Part shown: positions 21,058 through 31,377 of the stretch, piece after piece | Position numbering within the stretch: position 1 is the stretch's first letter | How the letters are laid out: the number at the start of each line of letters is the position of its first letter | From: Vogesella oryzae | GTDB taxonomy: Bacteria > Pseudomonadota > Gammaproteobacteria > Burkholderiales > Chromobacteriaceae | NCBI RefSeq assembly: GCF_902829295.1 | Contig: NZ_CADEPL010000010.1 | Coordinates: forward strand, 9,792 to 73,791 | DNA: 64,000 nucleotides | Direction: 5' to 3' | Notes under the pieces: model-generated | Seen by the model: the letters and a program-made list of their open reading frames with translations, nothing else | The model's database searches: none | What the model was told of the DNA's origin: nothing | Position numbers and translations under genes: made by a program

Positions 21058-21387
21058 ATGAAAGTTTCTGCACAACTGAACAATGCACGCCTTTCGGCAC
21101 AAAAATGCCGCTTGGTTGCAGATCTGATCCGCGGTCAGTCCGTTGGTCAGGCACTGAACATTCTGACCTTCAGCCCCAAGAAGGGTGCTGCACTGATCAA
21201 GAAAGTATTGGAATCCGCAATTGCCAACGCTGAGCACAACGAAGGCGCGGACATCGATACACTGAAAGTGACCAGCATCTACGTGGACAAGGGTCCGAGC
21301 CTGAAGCGTTTCACCGCTCGTGCTAAAGGTCGCGGTAACCGCATCGAAAAGCAGACCTGCCACATCACGCTGAGCGTGGGCAACTAA
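21058..21387 (+). CDS. rplV: 50S ribosomal protein L22 (uL22)
   Basis: L22 contributes a beta hairpin to the exit tunnel (macrolide contact region [13 protein letters not shown]). 109 residues starting [16 protein letters not shown]. The hairpin has no visible insertion or deletion. Confidence 0.97.
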   Translation: MKVSAQLNNARLSAQKCRLVADLIRGQSVGQALNILTFSPKKGAALIKKVLESAIANAEHNEGADIDTLKVTSIYVDKGPSLKRFTARAKGRGNRIEKQTCHITLSVGN

Positions 21388-21397
21388 GGGGCAAGCT

Positions 21398-22102
21398 ATG
21401 GGTCAGAAGATTCATCCGACGGGTTTCCGTCTTGCAGTAACCAAAAACTGGGCTTCCAAGTGGTTCGCAAACTCGCAGGATTTTGCCGGCCAACTGAAGC
21501 AAGATATCGAAGTGCGCGAGTTTCTGAAGAAGAAGCTGTCTCACGCTGCCGTTGGCCGCGTGGTGATTGAGCGTCCGGCTAAATCTGCCCGTATCACCAT
21601 TCACAGTGCCCGTCCGGGTGTTGTGATCGGTAAAAAGGGCGAGGATATCGAAGTTCTGAAGAAAGAACTGCAAGCTCGTATGGGCGTGCCGGTTCATGTG
21701 AACATCGAAGAAATCCGCAAGCCGGAAGTTGATGCGCAAATCATCGCCGACGGCATCGCTTCCCAGCTGGAGAAGCGTGTGATGTTCCGTCGCGCCATGA
21801 AGCGTTCCATGCAGAACGCCATGCGTATGGGCGCCCAAGGTATCAAGATCATGAGTTCCGGTCGTCTGAACGGTATCGATATCGCTCGTAGCGAATGGTA
21901 CCGCGAAGGTCGCGTACCGCTGCACACTCTGCGTGCAGATGTTGACTACGCTACTTCCGAAGCTCACACCACCTACGGTGTGATCGGTATCAAGGTATGG
22001 GTGTACAAGGGTGATGTGAAGCCTGGCCAGGTTCAGGCTCAGCCGGTTGCACCTGAGAAGAAACCGCGTAAGGCAGGAGCTCGAAATGCTGCAGCCAACT
22101 AG
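21398..22102 (+). CDS. rpsC: 30S ribosomal protein S3 (uS3)
   Basis: S3 is at the mRNA entry site and has helicase activity with S4 and S5. 234 residues starting [14 protein letters not shown], with the KH motif [12 protein letters not shown] and the C-terminal domain [17 protein letters not shown]. Its last 17 nt overlap rplP in another frame. Confidence 0.97.
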   Translation: MGQKIHPTGFRLAVTKNWASKWFANSQDFAGQLKQDIEVREFLKKKLSHAAVGRVVIERPAKSARITIHSARPGVVIGKKGEDIEVLKKELQARMGVPVHVNIEEIRKPEVDAQIIADGIASQLEKRVMFRRAMKRSMQNAMRMGAQGIKIMSSGRLNGIDIARSEWYREGRVPLHTLRADVDYATSEAHTTYGVIGIKVWVYKGDVKPGQVQAQPVAPEKKPRKAGARNAAAN

Positions 22103-22502
22103 ACTCAAGTACCGCAAACAGCACAAAGGCCGTAACACCGGTCTGGCTACTCGTGGCAACAAGGTAAGCTTCGGCGATTTCGGTCTGAAGGCCGTTGGCC
22201 GTGGTCGTCTGACTGCTCGTCAGATTGAAGCTGCCCGTCGTGCAATGACTCGTCACATCAAACGTGGCGGCCGTATCTGGATCCGAGTATTCCCGGACAA
22301 ACCGATCACTTCCAAGCCTGCTGAAGTACGTATGGGTGGGGGTAAAGGTTCTCCGGAGTTCTACGTAGCCGAAATCCAGCCGGGCAAGATGTTGTACGAA
22401 ATGGATGGCGTGGCTGAAGAGCTTGCTCGTGAAGCCTTCCGTCTGGCTGCAGCCAAGCTGCCGATTCCGACGGTGTTTGTGACTAAACAGGTGGGTCAGT
22501 AA
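22086..22502 (+). CDS. rplP: 50S ribosomal protein L16 (uL16)
   Basis: L16 positions A-site tRNA on the 50S. I start it at the ATG at 22086 ([16 protein letters not shown]), 138 residues, the family's normal N-terminus; this overlaps the rpsC end by 17 nt. AGGAG (22076-22080) lies upstream. The conserved [13 protein letters not shown] is present. Confidence 0.96.
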   Translation: MLQPTRLKYRKQHKGRNTGLATRGNKVSFGDFGLKAVGRGRLTARQIEAARRAMTRHIKRGGRIWIRVFPDKPITSKPAEVRMGGGKGSPEFYVAEIQPGKMLYEMDGVAEELAREAFRLAAAKLPIPTVFVTKQVGQ

Positions 22503-22690
22503 TGAAAGCGACTGAACTGAAAGCCAAGAGCGTTGATGAGCTGAAGGCCGAGCTGCTCGGTCTGCTGAAGGCTCAATTCGCGCTGCGCATGCAGCATGCA
22601 ACTCAGCAACTGGCTAAGACCAGCGAGCTGAAGCGTGTGCGTCGTGATATCGCGCGTGTTCGCACCGTTCTGAAAGAGAAGGCTGCATAA
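22502..22690 (+). CDS. rpmC: 50S ribosomal protein L29 (uL29)
   Basis: L29 is a small helical protein near the tunnel exit. 62 residues starting [14 protein letters not shown], containing [16 protein letters not shown]. Its ATG overlaps the rplP stop (TAATG). Confidence 0.96.
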   Translation: MKATELKAKSVDELKAELLGLLKAQFALRMQHATQQLAKTSELKRVRRDIARVRTVLKEKAA

Positions 22691-22691
22691 G

Positions 22692-22955
22692 ATGAGCGAA
22701 ACTAAAGTTGTTCGTACGCTGACTGGCAAAGTTGTCAGCGACAAGATGGACAAAACCGTAACCGTTCTGGTCGAGCGCAAAGTTAAGCACCCGATCTACG
22801 GCAAGGTTATCCGTCGCTCCAAGAAGTTCCATGCCCATGACGAAAACAATGAGTACAACGTTGGTGATGTAGTAGTAATCAGCGAGACTCGTCCGGTTTC
22901 TAAAACCAAGGCTTGGGCAGTAACTGCACTTGTCGAGAAAGCTCGTCAAGTGTAA
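22692..22955 (+). CDS. rpsQ: 30S ribosomal protein S17 (uS17)
   Basis: S17 is a primary 16S binder of the 30S body with an OB fold. 87 residues starting [37 protein letters not shown] is conserved. It is the last gene before the promoter/hairpin that separates the spc operon. Confidence 0.97.
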   Translation: MSETKVVRTLTGKVVSDKMDKTVTVLVERKVKHPIYGKVIRRSKKFHAHDENNEYNVGDVVVISETRPVSKTKAWAVTALVEKARQV

Positions 22956-22958
22956 GGC

Positions 22959-22987
22959 TTGCAGAGGGGTTCGCCCCTCTGTATAAT
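22959..22987 (+). promoter_or_regulatory. spc-operon promoter with palindromic spacer
   Basis: TTGCAG (22959-22964) and a perfect TATAAT (22982-22987) are 17 nt apart. The bases between the TTG and the -10 box form a perfect 8-bp hairpin, CAGAGGGG-TTCG-CCCCTCTG (22962-22981), with a UUCG tetraloop. The same DNA is therefore a sigma70 promoter for rplN and, in read-through RNA, a stable 3' hairpin for the rplC-rpsQ mRNA. Confidence 0.8.
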
Positions 22988-22993
22988 GGTTGT

Positions 22994-23013
22994 TTTCGAG
23001 GGTTCCCTCGAAA
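22994..23013 (+). promoter_or_regulatory. rplN leader hairpin 1
   Basis: TTTCGAGGG is followed by TT and its complement CCCTCGAAA. It starts within about 7 nt of the spc promoter -10 box, so it would form a 5'-terminal hairpin on the new transcript. Confidence 0.6.
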
Positions 23014-23048
23014 TCATCCCTGACGGGGTCCAAGACTGGCCGCTAGAC

Positions 23049-23070
23049 ACGCCGCAAATTATTGCGGCGT
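23049..23070 (+). promoter_or_regulatory. rplN leader hairpin 2, attenuator-like
   Basis: ACGCCGCAA and TTGCGGCGT form a perfect 9-bp stem around ATTA, followed by TTCCTTC. The T-run is short, so partial attenuation or mRNA stabilisation is more likely than full termination. Confidence 0.55.
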
Positions 23071-23127
23071 TTCCTTCATCTTTGGGAGGGAAAGAGGCGG
23101 AATTAAGTTGGATAGAAAGGTAATCAC

Positions 23128-23496
23128 ATGATTCAAATGCAGTCCATTTTGGATGTTGCAGACAATACTGGTGCGCGTTCTGTAATGTGCATCAAGGTAT
23201 TGGGCGGCTCCAAGCGTCGCTATGCCGGCGTGGGTGACATCATCAAGGTGAGCATCAAGGATGCAGCACCGCGTGGTCGTGTCAAAAAAGGTGATGTGTA
23301 CAACGCCGTAGTTGTGCGCACTGCCAAGGGTGTTCGTCGTCCGGACGGCTCCCTGATCAAATTTGACAACAACGCCGCAGTTCTGCTCAACAACAAGCTT
23401 GAGCCGATCGGTACACGTATCTTCGGGCCCGTTACGCGTGAACTGCGTACCGAGCGCTTCATGAAGATCGTATCGCTCGCTCCTGAAGTGCTGTAA
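23128..23496 (+). CDS. rplN: 50S ribosomal protein L14 (uL14)
   Basis: L14 forms intersubunit bridges and is the docking site of the silencing factor RsfS. 122 residues starting [19 protein letters not shown]. First gene of the spc operon, with AAAGG upstream. Confidence 0.97.
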   Translation: MIQMQSILDVADNTGARSVMCIKVLGGSKRRYAGVGDIIKVSIKDAAPRGRVKKGDVYNAVVVRTAKGVRRPDGSLIKFDNNAAVLLNNKLEPIGTRIFGPVTRELRTERFMKIVSLAPEVL

Positions 23497-23507
23497 GGAG
23501 AGAACCA

Positions 23508-23822
23508 GTGCGTAAGATTCGTAAAGGCGACGAAGTAGTAGTAATCGCCGGTAAAGACAAAGGCAAGCGTGGCGCAGTTCTGCGCGTCCTGGAAGGCAAG
23601 CTGGTAGTTGAAGGCGTGAATATCGCCAAGAAGCACCAGAAGCCGAACCCGGTGCGTGGTATCGCTGGTGGCATCGTAGAGAAGACCATGCCGTTGGACG
23701 TGTCCAACGTGGCGATCTTCAATGCCGCGACCCAAAAAGCTGATCGCGTTGGTTTCAAGGTGCTGGAAGATGGCAAAAAAGTGCGCATCTTCAAGTCCAC
23801 CGGCGAAATCGTCGGCGCGTAA
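23508..23822 (+). CDS. rplX: 50S ribosomal protein L24 (uL24)
   Basis: L24 is an early assembly protein at the 50S back side, with a KOW motif ([17 protein letters not shown]). 104 residues starting [10 protein letters not shown] from a GTG at 23508, preceded by AAGGAGAG. No ATG competes. Confidence 0.96.
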   Translation: MRKIRKGDEVVVIAGKDKGKRGAVLRVLEGKLVVEGVNIAKKHQKPNPVRGIAGGIVEKTMPLDVSNVAIFNAATQKADRVGFKVLEDGKKVRIFKSTGEIVGA

Positions 23823-23831
23823 GGAGCAAAA

Positions 23832-24371
23832 ATGGCACGTTTGTATGATTTCTACAAAAGCACCGTTGTTCCTGAGCTGATCAAGCAGTTCGGCTATAAG
23901 TCCGTAATGGAAGTGCCGCGCATTGAAAAGATCACTCTGAACATGGGTGTTGGTGAGGCTGTTGCCGACAAGAAAGTAATGGACCACGCCGCTGGTGATC
24001 TGGAAAAGATCGCCGGTCAAAAGCCGGTCGTGACCACTGCTCGCAAGTCCATCGCTGGCTTCAAGATCCGTGATCACTACCCGGTTGGCTGCAAAGTTAC
24101 CCTGCGTCGTGAACGTATGTATGAATTCCTGGATCGCCTGGTTACTATCGCGCTGCCGCGCGTTCGTGACTTCCGTGGTGTGTCCGGCAAGTCTTTTGAC
24201 GGCCGCGGCAACTACAACATGGGCGTCAAGGAACAGATCATCTTCCCGGAAATCGAGTACGACAAGATCGATGCTCTGCGTGGTATGAACATTACCATTA
24301 CCACCACCGCGAAGACTGACGAAGAAGCCCGCGCTCTGCTGGCTGCGTTCAAATTCCCGTTTAAGGGCTAA
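23832..24371 (+). CDS. rplE: 50S ribosomal protein L5 (uL5)
   Basis: L5 binds 5S rRNA and contacts P-site tRNA. 179 residues starting [16 protein letters not shown], with the [11 protein letters not shown] motif. GGAGCAAAA precedes the ATG. Confidence 0.97.
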   Translation: MARLYDFYKSTVVPELIKQFGYKSVMEVPRIEKITLNMGVGEAVADKKVMDHAAGDLEKIAGQKPVVTTARKSIAGFKIRDHYPVGCKVTLRRERMYEFLDRLVTIALPRVRDFRGVSGKSFDGRGNYNMGVKEQIIFPEIEYDKIDALRGMNITITTTAKTDEEARALLAAFKFPFKG

Positions 24372-24375
24372 GCAC

Positions 24376-24681
24376 ATGGCAACTCTTGCACTGATCAATC
24401 GCGAAGAGAAGCGCGCGAAGCTCGTGGCTAAGTACGCTGCCAAGCGTGAAGAACTTCTCGCCATCATCAACAATTCGAATTTGTCCGACGAAGAACGCTT
24501 TGCTGCTCGCCTGAAGCTGCAGCAACTGCCGCGCAATGCTAGCCCGGTACGTCAGCGTCGTCGTTGCGCCCTGACCGGTCGTCCGCGTGGCGTGTTCCGC
24601 AAATTCGGTCTGGCTCGTAACAAGCTCCGTGAAATCGCTATGAAAGGCGAAATCCCGGGCGTAGTTAAAGCCAGCTGGTAA
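24376..24681 (+). CDS. rpsN: 30S ribosomal protein S14 (uS14), zinc-free type
   Basis: S14 helps assemble the 30S head. The 101-residue form lacks the CxxC pairs of the zinc-binding short form, so it is the C-minus type found in E. coli. It starts [13 protein letters not shown] and keeps [20 protein letters not shown]. 4 nt after rplE. Confidence 0.96.
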   Translation: MATLALINREEKRAKLVAKYAAKREELLAIINNSNLSDEERFAARLKLQQLPRNASPVRQRRRCALTGRPRGVFRKFGLARNKLREIAMKGEIPGVVKASW

Positions 24682-24694
24682 TAGGAGATACAGA

Positions 24695-25090
24695 ATGAGC
24701 ATGCAAGATCCTATCTCCGATATGCTGACTCGCATCCGCAACGGCCAGCGCGCCAACAAAGTTTCCGTCGCTATGCCGTCGTCGAAGCTGAAAGTGGCTA
24801 TCGCTCAGGTCCTGAAGGATGAAGGCTACATCGAGAGCTTTGCCGTTACTGGCGAAGAAAAGAAGCCGGTTCTTGAAGTTGAGCTGAAGTACTACGTTGG
24901 CCGCCCGGTTATCGAGCGTATCGAACGTGTATCCCGTCCTGGCCTGCGCGTTTACAAGGGTTCCACTGAGATCCCGAAAGTAATGAACGGTCTGGGTGTG
25001 GCTATCGTTTCGACCTCCAGCGGTGTTATGACTGATCGCAAAGCGCGTGCAGCCGGTATCGGCGGCGAGCTGCTGTGCGTAGTGGCTTAA
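24695..25090 (+). CDS. rpsH: 30S ribosomal protein S8 (uS8)
   Basis: S8 is a primary 16S binder and, in E. coli, the repressor of the spc operon through the rplX-rplE junction. 131 residues, [18 protein letters not shown], ending in [22 protein letters not shown]. An internal ATG 6 nt later is a possible alternative start. Confidence 0.96.
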   Translation: MSMQDPISDMLTRIRNGQRANKVSVAMPSSKLKVAIAQVLKDEGYIESFAVTGEEKKPVLEVELKYYVGRPVIERIERVSRPGLRVYKGSTEIPKVMNGLGVAIVSTSSGVMTDRKARAAGIGGELLCVVA

Positions 25091-25103
25091 TCGGAGGGTT
25101 GAT

Positions 25104-25637
25104 ATGTCTCGCGTAGCTAAAAACCCCGTAGTCATTCCGGCAGGCGTTGAGGTTAAGTTTGGCGCTGCTGAGGTTACCGTTAAAGGTGCCCTCGGTTCGC
25201 TGACTACCGCTCTGTCCAGCGAAGTAGAAGTCAAGCTGGTGGATAACCAGCTGGAATTTGCTGCCAAGAACGACAGCAAGTTCGCCCGTTCCATGTCCGG
25301 TACGCTGCGTGCGCTGCTGAACAACATGGTTACCGGTGTTAGCAAAGGCTTCGAAAAGAAACTGCAACTGGTTGGCGTTGGTTACCGTGCTCAGGCACAG
25401 GGTGATGCGCTGAACCTGTCGCTTGGCTTCTCTCATCCGGTCGTGCATCAAATGCCGGCTGGCGTGAAGTGTGAAACTCCGACTCAGACCGAGATCCTGA
25501 TCAAAGGTGCTGACAAGCAGCAAGTTGGCCAGGTCGCAGCTGAAATCCGCGCTTATCGTTCCCCTGAGCCGTATAAAGGCAAGGGCGTTCGTTACGCTGA
25601 TGAGGTTGTGGTTCTGAAAGAGACCAAGAAGAAGTAA
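25104..25637 (+). CDS. rplF: 50S ribosomal protein L6 (uL6)
   Basis: L6 supports the base of the L12 stalk near the sarcin-ricin loop. 177 residues starting [17 protein letters not shown]; the conserved [14 protein letters not shown] is near the C-terminus. Confidence 0.97.
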   Translation: MSRVAKNPVVIPAGVEVKFGAAEVTVKGALGSLTTALSSEVEVKLVDNQLEFAAKNDSKFARSMSGTLRALLNNMVTGVSKGFEKKLQLVGVGYRAQAQGDALNLSLGFSHPVVHQMPAGVKCETPTQTEILIKGADKQQVGQVAAEIRAYRSPEPYKGKGVRYADEVVVLKETKKK

Positions 25638-25650
25638 TTGAGGCACTGAA

Positions 25651-26004
25651 ATGGACAAGAAACAGACTCGACTCCGTCGTGCACGCAAAACCCGTGCTCG
25701 TATTGCGGAGCTCAAGATGGCTCGTCTGTGCGTTCACCGCACTAATGGCCACATTTACGCTCAGGTCATCGATGAAACTGGCAGCCGCGTTCTGGCAAGT
25801 GCTTCCAGCCTGGAGGCCGGCCTGCGCTCCCAAGTAACCAACGGTGGCAACACCGCCGCTGCAGTTGTTGTTGGCAAGGCTATCGCCGAAAAAGCCAAGG
25901 CTGCCGGTGTTAGCCAGGTTGCCTTTGACCGTTCCGGCTTCAAATACCATGGTCGTATCAAGGCCTTGGCTGACGCAGCCCGTGAACACGGTCTTGTATT
26001 CTAA
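25651..26004 (+). CDS. rplR: 50S ribosomal protein L18 (uL18)
   Basis: L18 binds 5S rRNA with L5. 117 residues, [18 protein letters not shown], with an arginine-rich N-terminus and the C-terminal [20 protein letters not shown]. Confidence 0.97.
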   Translation: MDKKQTRLRRARKTRARIAELKMARLCVHRTNGHIYAQVIDETGSRVLASASSLEAGLRSQVTNGGNTAAAVVVGKAIAEKAKAAGVSQVAFDRSGFKYHGRIKALADAAREHGLVF

Positions 26005-26016
26005 TCGGAGTTAAGA

Positions 26017-26535
26017 ATGGCTAAGCACGAGATCGAAGATCGTGGCGATGGTCTGATCGAGAAAATGATCGGCGTTAACCGTGTCACCAAAGTGGTGAAG
26101 GGTGGTCGCATCATGGCCTTCTCGGCTCTGACTGTTGTCGGTGATGGCGATGGTGGAATCGGCATGGGTAAGGGCCGTTCCAAGGAAGTGCCGGCTGCCG
26201 TACAAAAAGGTATGGAGCAGGCCCGCCGTAACATGTTCAAAGTACCGCTGAAGAACGGCACTCTGCATCACGCAGTGGTTGGTACCCATGGTGCGACTAC
26301 TGTGTTCATGCAGCCTGCTAAGGACGGTGCCGGTGTTAAAGCCGGTGGTCCGATGCGCGCCGTATTCGAAGCACTGGGCGTTCACAATGTATCTGCCAAA
26401 ATCCATGGTTCCACTAACCCGTACAACGTGGTTCGTGCAACTCTGGACGGCCTGAGCAAGATCTGCACTCCGTCGCAGATCGCTGCTAAGCGTGGTCTGA
26501 CCGTAGAGCAGATCCTGGGGGCAGATCATGAGTGA
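26017..26535 (+). CDS. rpsE: 30S ribosomal protein S5 (uS5)
   Basis: S5 is at the mRNA entry channel and affects fidelity. 172 residues starting [17 protein letters not shown], with the spectinomycin-contact loop [16 protein letters not shown] intact. It overlaps rpmD by 8 nt. Confidence 0.97.
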   Translation: MAKHEIEDRGDGLIEKMIGVNRVTKVVKGGRIMAFSALTVVGDGDGGIGMGKGRSKEVPAAVQKGMEQARRNMFKVPLKNGTLHHAVVGTHGATTVFMQPAKDGAGVKAGGPMRAVFEALGVHNVSAKIHGSTNPYNVVRATLDGLSKICTPSQIAAKRGLTVEQILGADHE

Positions 26536-26713
26536 TACCAAAACCATCAAAGTAACGCTGGTCAAGAGTCTGATCGGTCGTATTGAGTCCCATCGCGCCT
26601 GCGCGCGCGGTCTGGGTCTGAAGAAGATCAACCAGACTGTCGAAGTGATCGACACTCCGGCTAACCGTGGCATGATCAACAAGATCAGCTACCTGGTTAA
26701 ATTCGAGGGCTGA
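26528..26713 (+). CDS. rpmD: 50S ribosomal protein L30 (uL30)
   Basis: L30 is a small late-assembly protein of the 50S. 61 residues, [18 protein letters not shown], containing [21 protein letters not shown]. It starts inside the end of rpsE, so translation is probably coupled. Confidence 0.96.
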   Translation: MSDTKTIKVTLVKSLIGRIESHRACARGLGLKKINQTVEVIDTPANRGMINKISYLVKFEG

Positions 26714-26716
26714 GAA

Positions 26717-27151
26717 ATGTTGCTGAATACCATTAAGCCTGGTGCCGGCTCCAAGCATGCCAAGCGCCGTGTAGGCCGTGGCATTGGTAGTGGCCTGGGT
26801 AAAACTTGTGGCCGCGGTCACAAAGGTCAGAAGAGCCGTGCCGGTGGTTTCCACAAGGTCGGTTTCGAGGGTGGCCAAATGCCGCTGCAGCGTCGACTGC
26901 CGAAGCGTGGCTTCAAGTCGCTGACTGCTGGCAATGTTGCCGAGGTTCGCTTGTCCGAACTGGCACTGCTGCCGGTGGTTGAAGTGGATCTGCTGACTTT
27001 GAAACAGGCTGGCCTGGTTCCTGCTCAATCGCTGGGTGCCAAGCTGATTCTGTCCGGTGGTGTTGATCGCGCCTTCACTCTGCGTGGCGTTACTGCTACT
27101 GCGGGTGCCAAGGCTGCTATCGAAGCCGCTGGTGGTAGCTTCGTAGAATAA
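26717..27151 (+). CDS. rplO: 50S ribosomal protein L15 (uL15)
   Basis: L15 is a central 50S assembly protein with a glycine/arginine-rich extended N-terminus ([20 protein letters not shown]). 144 residues starting [16 protein letters not shown]. 3 nt after rpmD, 10 nt before secY. Confidence 0.97.
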   Translation: MLLNTIKPGAGSKHAKRRVGRGIGSGLGKTCGRGHKGQKSRAGGFHKVGFEGGQMPLQRRLPKRGFKSLTAGNVAEVRLSELALLPVVEVDLLTLKQAGLVPAQSLGAKLILSGGVDRAFTLRGVTATAGAKAAIEAAGGSFVE

Positions 27152-27161
27152 GGCTCAGTCC

Positions 27162-28478
27162 GTGGCGAATACTTCTCTAGTAGGAAACAGCGACAAGTTC
27201 GGTGATTTGAAGCATCGGATCTTGTTTCTGCTCGGTGCATTGATCGTTTATCGTATTGGTGCGCATGTTCCGGTTCCCGGTATTGATCCGGCAGCACTAG
27301 CGAAGTTGTTCCAGACGTCACAAACGGGGCTGCTCGACATGTTTAACATGTTCTCGGGCGGCGCCCTTCAGCGGTTTACGGTATTTGCCTTGGGCATCAT
27401 GCCGTATATCTCTGCCTCCATCGTTCTTCAACTCGCTTCCGAGATCGTTCCGACTCTGAAGCAGTTGAAGAAGGAGGGTGATGCTGGGCGTCGTAAAATC
27501 ACCCAGTACACACGCTATGCCACCTTGGCTCTGGCTTCTTTCCAGAGCTTCGGTATAGCTGTGATGTTGTTCAAGCAGCCCAATCTCGTTGTTGTTCCGC
27601 AGTTCGAGTTCTACGTAACAACAGTGGTTAGTCTGGTTACCGGTACCATGTTTCTGATGTGGTTGGGTGAGCAGATTACCGAGCGCGGTCTGGGTAATGG
27701 CATCTCGTTGATTATCTGTGCAGGTATTGCTGCCGGTGTTCCGGCTGCAATTGGTAAAACCTTGACTCTTACCAGTCAGGGTTCTTTGTCGATCCTGCTG
27801 GTGATCCTGCTGTTTGTTGCAGTGATCGCTGTGACCTATCTCGTGGTGTTTGTTGAGCGCGGGCAACGCAAGGTTCTGGTGAACTATGCGAAACGTCAGG
27901 TTGGTAACCGTGTCATGCAGGGCCAGAGTACGCACATGCCGCTCAAGCTCAACATGGCGGGTGTTATCCCTCCGATTTTTGCATCCAGCATCATCCTGTT
28001 TCCTGCAACCGTGCTGGGCTGGTTTGGTAATACCGAGGGTCTGGGGTTCCTGAAGTCTGTCGCTGACAAGCTTCATCCTGGTCAACCGGTTTATGTGTTG
28101 CTGTACGCTGCGGCAATCATTTTCTTCTGTTACTTCTATACCGCTTTGGTTTTCAATCCCAAAGAAACGGCAGATAACCTGAAGAAAAGCGGGGCGTTTA
28201 TTCCCGGTATTCGTCCTGGCGAACAGACTTCGCGTTACATCGAGAAGATCATCCTTCGCCTCACGCTGATTGGTGCGATCTACATCACACTCGTTTGCTT
28301 GATGCCAGAGTTCCTGATTCTGAACTGGAATGTGCCATTTTATTTTGGCGGGACCTCGCTGTTGATCATGGTTGTCGTGACTATGGACTTCATGGCGCAA
28401 GTACAGTCGTATGTTCTTTCCCACCAGTACGAAGGCCTGTTGAAGAAAGCGAACTTCAAGAGTGGCGTAAGTCGCTAA
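27162..28478 (+). CDS. secY: Preprotein translocase subunit SecY
   Basis: SecY is the ten-helix channel of the Sec translocase. 438 residues from a GTG start at 27162. Landmarks are the N-terminal [20 protein letters not shown], the repeated hydrophobic segments and the cytosolic loop [20 protein letters not shown]. It is placed between rplO and infA, as in many Betaproteobacteria. Confidence 0.97.
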   Translation: MANTSLVGNSDKFGDLKHRILFLLGALIVYRIGAHVPVPGIDPAALAKLFQTSQTGLLDMFNMFSGGALQRFTVFALGIMPYISASIVLQLASEIVPTLKQLKKEGDAGRRKITQYTRYATLALASFQSFGIAVMLFKQPNLVVVPQFEFYVTTVVSLVTGTMFLMWLGEQITERGLGNGISLIICAGIAAGVPAAIGKTLTLTSQGSLSILLVILLFVAVIAVTYLVVFVERGQRKVLVNYAKRQVGNRVMQGQSTHMPLKLNMAGVIPPIFASSIILFPATVLGWFGNTEGLGFLKSVADKLHPGQPVYVLLYAAAIIFFCYFYTALVFNPKETADNLKKSGAFIPGIRPGEQTSRYIEKIILRLTLIGAIYITLVCLMPEFLILNWNVPFYFGGTSLLIMVVVTMDFMAQVQSYVLSHQYEGLLKKANFKSGVSR

Positions 28479-28498
28479 GGTAAACGGTAACTGAGCAA

Positions 28499-28717
28499 AT
28501 GGCGAAAGAAGATACCATCCAGATGCAGGGCGAAGTTCTGGAAACGTTGCCCAATGCAACTTTCCGGGTCAAGCTCGAGAATGGACACGTTGTGCTCGGG
28601 CACATTTCTGGAAAGATGCGGATGCATTACATCCGTATCCTTCCTGGCGATAAAGTTACTGTGGAGATGACTCCATACGACCTGTCGCGTGCCCGTATCG
28701 TGTTCCGTGCGAAGTAA
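28499..28717 (+). CDS. infA: Translation initiation factor IF-1
   Basis: IF-1 occupies the 30S A site during initiation. 72 residues, the canonical length, an OB fold starting [20 protein letters not shown] and containing [15 protein letters not shown]. It sits between secY and rpmJ, an arrangement absent from E. coli but usual in this class. Confidence 0.97.
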   Translation: MAKEDTIQMQGEVLETLPNATFRVKLENGHVVLGHISGKMRMHYIRILPGDKVTVEMTPYDLSRARIVFRAK

Positions 28718-28751
28718 TCGCACTCGCTCTTTCAGATAGAAAGGAACTGAA

Positions 28752-28865
28752 ATGCGTGTACAACCTTCGGTAAAGAAAATTTGCCGTAACTGCAAAATCA
28801 TTCGTCGCAACCGTGTTGTACGAGTGATCTGCACTGATCCGCGTCACAAGCAAAAACAAGGCTAA
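28752..28865 (+). CDS. rpmJ: 50S ribosomal protein L36 (bL36)
   Basis: This 37-residue protein translates as [15 protein letters not shown] and onwards, ending in PRHKQKQG. Cys11, Cys14, Cys27 and His32 form the zinc site, so it is the zinc-binding (C-plus) type. AAAGGAA lies upstream of the ATG. Confidence 0.96.
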   Translation: MRVQPSVKKICRNCKIIRRNRVVRVICTDPRHKQKQG

Positions 28866-28868
28866 CAT

Positions 28869-28898
28869 TTGTTAGCTTGGCTTTTGTTGTGCTAGAAT
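28869..28898 (+). promoter_or_regulatory. Promoter for the alpha operon (rpsM)
   Basis: TTGTTA (28869-28874), an 18-nt spacer and TAGAAT (28893-28898) with a TGTGC extension precede rpsM by about 37 nt. It lies right after the rpmJ stop. Confidence 0.55.
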
Positions 28899-28934
28899 CG
28901 CAACCTTTTCAAGCTTAACGCTTAAGGAAAGAGA

Positions 28935-29297
28935 ATGGCCCGTATTGCAGGGGTAAACATCCCCAATCATGCGCATGCCGTTATCGGCCTGCAGGCAATC
29001 TATGGCATCGGCCAGACCCGCGCCAAGCACATCTGTGCTGCTACCGGTATCAACCCGGCGAGCAAGGTTAAAGATCTGACTGAAGCCGAGATGGAAGCTC
29101 TGCGTGTTGAAGTGGCTAAGTTCACTGTTGAAGGTGACCTGCGCCGCGAAATCACGATGAGCATCAAACGACTGATGGACATGGGCTGCTATCGCGGTTT
29201 CCGTCATCGTCGTGGTCTGCCGTGCCGTGGTCAGCGCACCCGTACCAATGCACGTACCCGCAAAGGCCCGCGTAAGGCTATTGCTGGTAAGAAGTAA
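28935..29297 (+). CDS. rpsM: 30S ribosomal protein S13 (uS13)
   Basis: S13 contacts P-site tRNA and 50S bridges. 120 residues starting [20 protein letters not shown], with the basic C-terminal tail [16 protein letters not shown]. First gene of the alpha operon. Confidence 0.97.
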   Translation: MARIAGVNIPNHAHAVIGLQAIYGIGQTRAKHICAATGINPASKVKDLTEAEMEALRVEVAKFTVEGDLRREITMSIKRLMDMGCYRGFRHRRGLPCRGQRTRTNARTRKGPRKAIAGKK

Positions 29298-29314
29298 TTC
29301 AAGGAACTTAGATA

Positions 29315-29710
29315 ATGGCTAAAGCAAACACAGCTGGTCGTGTACGCAAAAAAGTACGCAAGTCTGTTAGCGATGGCATCGTGCACGTTCACGCTTCCTT
29401 CAATAACACCATTATTACCATCACCGATCGTCAAGGGAATGCTTTGTCTTGGGCTACCTCCGGCGGTGCTGGCTTCAAAGGCTCGCGTAAAAGTACACCC
29501 TTTGCTGCTCAAGTAGCTGCAGAGAGCGCTGGTAAAGTTGCCCAAGAATACGGTGTAAAAAACCTGGAAGTACGTATCAAGGGTCCGGGCCCTGGCCGCG
29601 AATCCTCCGTACGCGCACTCAATGCGCTGGGTTTTAAAGTGACCAGCATCTCCGACGTGACGCCAGTTCCGCACAACGGCTGCCGTCCTCCCAAGAAACG
29701 TCGTATCTAA
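29315..29710 (+). CDS. rpsK: 30S ribosomal protein S11 (uS11)
   Basis: S11 lies on the 30S platform near the Shine-Dalgarno helix. 131 residues, [17 protein letters not shown], with [19 protein letters not shown] and the C-terminal [12 protein letters not shown]. Confidence 0.97.
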   Translation: MAKANTAGRVRKKVRKSVSDGIVHVHASFNNTIITITDRQGNALSWATSGGAGFKGSRKSTPFAAQVAAESAGKVAQEYGVKNLEVRIKGPGPGRESSVRALNALGFKVTSISDVTPVPHNGCRPPKKRRI

Positions 29711-29727
29711 TCTGGAGAGTCTGAGAA

Positions 29728-30348
29728 ATGGCACGTTACACTGGCCCTAAATGTAAACTGGCTCGTCGCGAAGGGACTGATCTCTTCCTGAAGAGCGCTC
29801 GCCGCGCGCTGGACTCCAAGTGCAAACTGGATACCGCTCCGGGCCAGCATGGCGCAAAGAATACCCGCCTGTCCGGCTTTGGTATTCAGCTGCGTGAAAA
29901 GCAAAAAGTACGCCGTATGTACGGTATTATGGAACGTCAGTTCCGTAAGTACTTTGCTGAAGCTGCTCGTCGTCAAGGCTCCACTGGTGAAAACCTGCTG
30001 CAGATCCTGGAATCCCGTCTCGATAACGTTGTTTATCGTATGGGTTTCGGTTCTACCCGCGCAGAAGCTCGTCAGCTGGTAAGCCACAAGGCGATCACTG
30101 TAAATGGCGTTGTAGTGAACATCCCGTCCTACCAGGTTAAGTCTGGCGACGTTGTTGCTGTTCGTGAGAAGGCCAAGAAGCAGGTTCGTATTCAAGAAGG
30201 TCTGGCTCTGGCCGAACAGATCGGCTTCCCGGCTTGGGTTGCAGTTGACTCCAAGAAAATGGAAGGCGTATTCAAGACTGTTCCGGAGCGTTCCGAGTTG
30301 TCTAGCGATATCAACGAACAACTCGTTGTGGAATTCTACTCCAAGTAA
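29728..30348 (+). CDS. rpsD: 30S ribosomal protein S4 (uS4)
   Basis: S4 starts 30S body assembly and represses the alpha operon in E. coli. 206 residues starting [19 protein letters not shown]; the S4 RNA-binding domain ([20 protein letters not shown]) is intact. Confidence 0.97.
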   Translation: MARYTGPKCKLARREGTDLFLKSARRALDSKCKLDTAPGQHGAKNTRLSGFGIQLREKQKVRRMYGIMERQFRKYFAEAARRQGSTGENLLQILESRLDNVVYRMGFGSTRAEARQLVSHKAITVNGVVVNIPSYQVKSGDVVAVREKAKKQVRIQEGLALAEQIGFPAWVAVDSKKMEGVFKTVPERSELSSDINEQLVVEFYSK

Positions 30349-30371
30349 TCGCTAGCTCTTAAGGAATGACT

Positions 30372-31355
30372 ATGCAAAACAGCGCTTCGGAATTTCTGAA
30401 ACCGCGTCTGATCGATGTGCAGCCGGTATCGGCTACACATGCACGTGTGTCGATGGAGCCGTTTGAGCGTGGCTATGCCCATACTCTGGGTAATGCACTG
30501 CGCCGCATTCTGCTCTCTTCGATGCCGGGCTACGCCCCGACCGAAGTAACCATCGCTGGCGTTTTGCATGAGTATTCCGCTCTTGACGGTGTGCGGGAGG
30601 ATGTTGTCGACATCCTCCTGAACCTGAAGGGCGTAGTGCTTAAACTGCATGGTCGTGACAGCCTGATCCTGTCCTTGAAAAAGGATGGTGAAGGCGCTGT
30701 TCTGGCTGGTGACATCGAGCTGCCGCATGATGTTGAAGTGATCAATCCTGATCACGTCATCGGTCATCTGGCTGCTGGTGGCAAGATCGACATGGAAATC
30801 AAGGTAGAGAAAGGTCGCGGCTATCAGCCGGTAGCGGCCCGTATCAACCATGATGATAACCGTGCGATTGGTACCATCCAGCTTGATGCCTCCTTCTCCC
30901 CGGTGCGTCGTGTCAGCTTCAATGTTGAAAGCGCCCGTGTAGAGCAGCGTACCGACCTGGATCGTCTGGTTCTCGATATCGAGACCAATGGCGTGATTGA
31001 ACCGGAAGAAGCGGTGCGTTTGGCCGCCCGTATTCTGGTTGATCAGCTGTCGATCTTTGCAGACCTGCAAGGCACCGCAGTTGAGGAAGTCGTTGAAAAG
31101 GCGCCGCCGATCGATCCGATCCTGCTGCGTCCGGTAGACGATCTCGAACTTACGGTACGTTCCGCCAACTGTCTGAAGGCCGAGAACATTTACTACATCG
31201 GTGATCTGATCCAGCGTACTGAAACCGAGCTGCTGAAGACTCCGAACCTTGGTCGTAAGTCGTTGAATGAGATCAAGGAAGTTCTCGCTTCTAAAGGCCT
31301 GACCTTGGGCATGAAACTCGAAAACTGGCCTCCGGCTGGTCTCGAAAAGCCCTAA
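30372..31355 (+). CDS. rpoA: RNA polymerase subunit alpha
   Basis: The alpha dimer scaffolds RNA polymerase, and its C-terminal domain contacts UP elements and activators. I start it at the ATG at 30372 ([12 protein letters not shown]), 6 nt after AAGGA, rather than the ATG at 30366 that abuts that site; 327 residues. The N-terminal domain has [14 protein letters not shown]; the C-terminal domain ends [19 protein letters not shown]. Confidence 0.97.
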   Translation: MQNSASEFLKPRLIDVQPVSATHARVSMEPFERGYAHTLGNALRRILLSSMPGYAPTEVTIAGVLHEYSALDGVREDVVDILLNLKGVVLKLHGRDSLILSLKKDGEGAVLAGDIELPHDVEVINPDHVIGHLAAGGKIDMEIKVEKGRGYQPVAARINHDDNRAIGTIQLDASFSPVRRVSFNVESARVEQRTDLDRLVLDIETNGVIEPEEAVRLAARILVDQLSIFADLQGTAVEEVVEKAPPIDPILLRPVDDLELTVRSANCLKAENIYYIGDLIQRTETELLKTPNLGRKSLNEIKEVLASKGLTLGMKLENWPPAGLEKP

Positions 31356-31377
31356 GTCGGGATAAAAGGACACTACA

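Noticed and set aside
6053-31027. Counting bare TTGGCCGC octamers in ribosomal genes (e.g. 10917, 11715, 19826, 21552, 24897, 31020) as dispersed-motif copies
   Set aside because: Most encode Val-Gly-Arg or similar with preferred codons and lack the flanking bases of the 10-mer, so codon use explains them.
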